Part shown: positions 4,508-6,766 of the stretch, one piece after another
Position numbering within the stretch: the stretch's first letter is position 1
Layout of the letters: every line of letters starts with the position of its first letter
Source of the DNA: Mollicutes bacterium
GTDB lineage: Bacteria; Bacillota_I; Bacilli_A; Izemoplasmatales; Izemoplasmataceae
Length of the DNA: 6,766 nucleotides
Reading direction: 5' to 3'
Assembly: GCA_003551455.1 (NCBI GenBank)
Contig: PUMR01000016.1
Coordinates: forward strand, 1-6,766
Translations under genes and position numbers: made by a program
The notes under the pieces: generated by a model
Database searches by the model: none
Seen by the model: only the letters and a program-made list of their open reading frames with translations
What the model was told of the DNA's origin: nothing

Positions 4508-6409
4508 ATGGGAAGAAATGTCTATCTCGAAAGCGTCGATCTCGACAAGGCGAAAAAGCTCACGGAAGAACTCGCCGGCAAGAAAGGGGCTTTGGCGCGC
4601 GAAGCCGTCAATACCGATGAAGCGTTAGGCAGAGTGACCGCCCGCACGATCAAGGCGAAAGTCTCTTCTCCTTGTTATAACGCGAGTGCGATGGACGGCG
4701 TGGCATTGAGAGCGGAAGCTACCGAGGAGGCGACGGAATCCACACCCGTGACCCTCGAAGAAAAGGACTATCGCCATGTGAACACCGGCGACATGATCCC
4801 GCCGCCCTTCGATGCCGTCGTCATGATCGAAGACGTCCATGAGACGGAAGACAGCCGCATCCAACTCTATGGCTCCGTTTCTTCCTATGAGAACATCCGT
4901 CCCATCGGCGAGGATATCGCTGAAGGCAGTCTCATCCTGCCGAAGAACCACCAGATCCGGCCCATCGACATCGCGGCGCTCGTCGCCGGTGGCGTGGAAA
5001 CTGTCGAAGTCCTGCAAAAGCCGCGCATCGCCATTTTCCCGACGGGCGAAGAGATCGTGCCTCATGCGAAGGATTTGCGGAAGGGACGCATCATCGACTC
5101 GAACTCCCGCTATCTGAAGCATGAGGTGGAAATGCTCGGCGCCGCGGTGAGGGTGTATGAAACGGTTCCCGACGATGAAGAAAGACTCGCATCCGCTTTG
5201 AAGAAGGCCGCGAAGGAGCACGACACCATCCTCGTCATCGCGGGAAGCAGCGCCGGCGGCAAGGACTTCACCCGGCAGGTCGTCGAAAAGGAGGGAGTCC
5301 TCCATCTCCACGGAGTGAACATCAAACCGGGAAAGCCGGTCATCGTCGGGGAGATCCGGGAAGCGACCGTCTTCGGCATCCCGGGCTATCCCGTGAGCGC
5401 CTTCGTGAGTTTCGAGTTTCTCGTCCGCCCCTTCTTGGAAAAGCGCCTCCGACAGATTCCTTCCGAGCGTGCCATTCTCGAGGCCACGCTCGGCAAGAGC
5501 ATCCACTCTTCACTGCGTCATGAGGAGTTCGTGCGGGTGAAAGTCGGCAAGATGGATACCCACTACAAGGCCTTCGCCCTACAAAGAGGGGCGGGGGTGA
5601 GTTCGAGCCTCGTGAAGGCCGACGGCTTGGTCCGGATTGTCAAACACGCCGAAGGATTGCGGGCGGGCGAAACGGTCGACGTCTTGCTCATGCGTGAAAT
5701 CGCCGAGATCGATCAAGCGCTCATCGTCACGGGCAGCCACGACATCATGCTCGATGAGATCGACGACCTCTTGCGTGAAGACGATGTGCGCCTCTCCGTC
5801 TCGCACGTGGGAAGCTTCGGCGGTGTCGCCGCCATGAAAGCGGGCGAGTGCCACCTCGCCCCCGTCCACATCATGGATGAAAGAGGCGGCTACAACCGTT
5901 TCCTCCTCGAAAAGCATCTTCCCGAAGGACACGCTCTCATCCGGGGCGCGGGCAGGATGCAGGGACTCTATGTGAAAAAGGGCAACCCGAAGAACATCCG
6001 TTCACTCCGTGACCTCGAGAGGCGCGATGTCACCTTCGTCAACCGCCAAAGGGGTAGCGGCACGCGGATCCTTCTCGACCACATGTTGGCAAAAGAGGGG
6101 ATCGATCCGGAAAGGATCAAGGGCTACACCCAGGAACTCTCGACGCACACGGCCGTCGCCGCCAGTGTCCTGGACGAGGAGTTCGATTGCGGACTCGGCG
6201 TCGAAAGCGTCGCCAACATCCACAGTCTGGACTTTCTTCCCATCGGCGCCGAGCACTACGATTTCTTGGTGAAAAGGGATGCTCTGGACGAGGCGAAAAT
6301 CCGCGCCTTCAGGCGGGTCCTTTCTTCTTCCGTCTTGGCCGAGCGTCTCGAAGCGATCGGCGGCTACACGCTGGATGATGCCGGCGAAATCATCGAAAGG
6401 GGACGATAG
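4508..6409 (+). CDS. MoeA-like protein fused to a binding-protein (PBP-like) domain, second copy
   Basis: A 633-residue, two-part protein. Residues 1 to about 396 are a MoeA: NASAMDGVAL (58-67) with Asp63, VNTGDMIPPPFDAVVMIED (91-109), NIRPIGEDIAEG (129-140) with Asp136, PTGEEIV (178-184), IAGSSAGGKDFT (244-255) with Asp253, KPGKPV (273-278), GIPGYPVSA (290-298) and domain IV to about VDVLLMRE. Residues about 404-633 form a second domain of the type II periplasmic-binding fold (PBP_like family often joined to MoeA): VTGSHDIMLDEIDDLL, GSFGGVAAMKAGECHLAPVH (435-454), RGAGRMQGLYVKKGNP and NRQRGSGTRILLDHML (512-527). It has no signal peptide, so the domain works in the cytoplasm. The two MoeA motifs differ from copy one (GEEI for GDEI; AGSSAGGKD for SGGSSVGEED), arguing for a specialised role, perhaps metal choice or sensing. 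ATG 4508 abuts the moeA stop, with GGAGG (4498-4502) 5 nt upstream. Function of the fused domain is unknown. Confidence 0.9.
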   Translation: MGRNVYLESVDLDKAKKLTEELAGKKGALAREAVNTDEALGRVTARTIKAKVSSPCYNASAMDGVALRAEATEEATESTPVTLEEKDYRHVNTGDMIPPPFDAVVMIEDVHETEDSRIQLYGSVSSYENIRPIGEDIAEGSLILPKNHQIRPIDIAALVAGGVETVEVLQKPRIAIFPTGEEIVPHAKDLRKGRIIDSNSRYLKHEVEMLGAAVRVYETVPDDEERLASALKKAAKEHDTILVIAGSSAGGKDFTRQVVEKEGVLHLHGVNIKPGKPVIVGEIREATVFGIPGYPVSAFVSFEFLVRPFLEKRLRQIPSERAILEATLGKSIHSSLRHEEFVRVKVGKMDTHYKAFALQRGAGVSSSLVKADGLVRIVKHAEGLRAGETVDVLLMREIAEIDQALIVTGSHDIMLDEIDDLLREDDVRLSVSHVGSFGGVAAMKAGECHLAPVHIMDERGGYNRFLLEKHLPEGHALIRGAGRMQGLYVKKGNPKNIRSLRDLERRDVTFVNRQRGSGTRILLDHMLAKEGIDPERIKGYTQELSTHTAVAASVLDEEFDCGLGVESVANIHSLDFLPIGAEHYDFLVKRDALDEAKIRAFRRVLSSSVLAERLEAIGGYTLDDAGEIIERGR

Positions 6410-6411
6410 CG

Positions 6412-6766
6412 ATGCGCGATTCCTTCCAAAGGGAAATCGACTACATGCGGGTGAGCGTGACCGACCGCTGCAATCTCCGTTGTGCCTACTGCATGCCCGA
6501 GGAGGGCATCGCGCACAAATTGGCGCATGCGGAGATCCTCCGCGACGAGGAGATCGTCGCCATTGTCAAGGTCGCCGCCCGGATGGGCGTGAAAAAGATC
6601 CGCCTTACGGGCGGGGAGCCCCTCGTCCGCAAGGGGGTTGTGGACCTCATCAAGAAGATCCGGGCCGTGGAAGGCATCGAGGAGCTCGTCCTCACGACGA
6701 ACGGCATCCTGCTCCAAGGACGGGCGCAAGAACTCAAAGCGGCCGGCATCGACCGGGTCAACCTGA
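6412..6766 (+). CDS. moaA: GTP 3',8-cyclase MoaA (radical SAM), N-terminal part, cut by window edge
   Basis: 118 complete codons are open to the right edge, out of about 320-330 usual for the family. MoaA uses S-adenosylmethionine and an N-terminal [4Fe-4S] cluster to begin pterin synthesis from GTP. Visible are the cluster motif CNLRCAYCMP (Cys20, Cys24, Cys27), TDR just before it, the family's RLTGGEPLVRKG (64-75, with the GGEP SAM-binding motif) and LVLTTNGILL further on. The second C-terminal cluster lies outside the window. ATG 6412 lies 2 nt after the stop of the preceding gene, and AGGGGA (6398-6403) is 8 nt upstream. It is the first pterin-synthesis gene seen here; further moa or mob genes are likely beyond the edge. 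Confidence 0.95.
   Translation, partial: MRDSFQREIDYMRVSVTDRCNLRCAYCMPEEGIAHKLAHAEILRDEEIVAIVKVAARMGVKKIRLTGGEPLVRKGVVDLIKKIRAVEGIEELVLTTNGILLQGRAQELKAAGIDRVNL

Noticed and set aside
1..6766. tRNA, rRNA, CRISPR arrays, insertion sequences
   Set aside because: I saw no tRNA-like cloverleaf, regularly spaced direct repeats, transposase reading frame or terminal inverted repeats. Nearly all sequence is accounted for by the seven genes and the leader.

Overview
The window is a tungsten/molybdenum-cofactor locus: a divergent gene pair in which a tungstopterin-type aldehyde:ferredoxin oxidoreductase (AOR) is read leftward, and a tightly packed operon for tungstate uptake and cofactor maturation is read rightward. 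The sequence suggests an anaerobic bacterium, most likely of the Bacillota (Clostridia-like). The grounds are sigma-A-type promoters, strong AGGAGG-like ribosome binding sites, an AOR, a TupABC tungstate importer, and a MoeA fused to a periplasmic-binding-protein-like domain, a fusion commonly annotated in such organisms. Coding regions are GC-rich (ATC, GTC, CTC and GAC codons favoured) while the divergent promoter region is AT-rich. The taxonomic call is low confidence.

Left part (1-924, minus strand): the first 308 codons of AOR, cut off by the window edge. They include the pterin-binding N-terminal domain and three cysteines (CxxCxxxC) of the [4Fe-4S] site. It has its own promoter (TTGAGT-17 bp-TATAAT) and starts at GTG 924.

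Centre (925-1240): a divergent control region. It holds the AOR promoter, a 7-7-7 inverted repeat at 1010-1030, a TATAAT box at 1070-1075 for the rightward operon, a Moco-family riboswitch aptamer (about 1085-1184) and an intrinsic terminator (1185-1221) placed directly behind it. A GAAAGG segment inside the aptamer can pair with CCTTTC in the terminator stem, which gives a simple ligand-bound = terminate (OFF) logic. Because the aptamer is compact and sits in front of a tungstate transporter next to an AOR, it is a good candidate for the tungsten-cofactor (Tuco) variant.

Right part (1241-6766, plus strand): tupA (tungstate-binding lipoprotein), tupB (permease), tupC (ATPase), moeA1 (ordinary MoeA), moeA2 (MoeA plus C-terminal binding-protein domain) and the 5' part of moaA (radical SAM GTP 3',8-cyclase). 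Neighbouring genes abut, overlap by 8 bp or are 2 bp apart, so this is one transcription unit. Together the genes would import tungstate (TupABC), make the pterin (MoaA onward, continuing past the window) and insert metal (MoeA1/MoeA2) for the divergently encoded AOR. The riboswitch would shut the unit down when finished cofactor accumulates.
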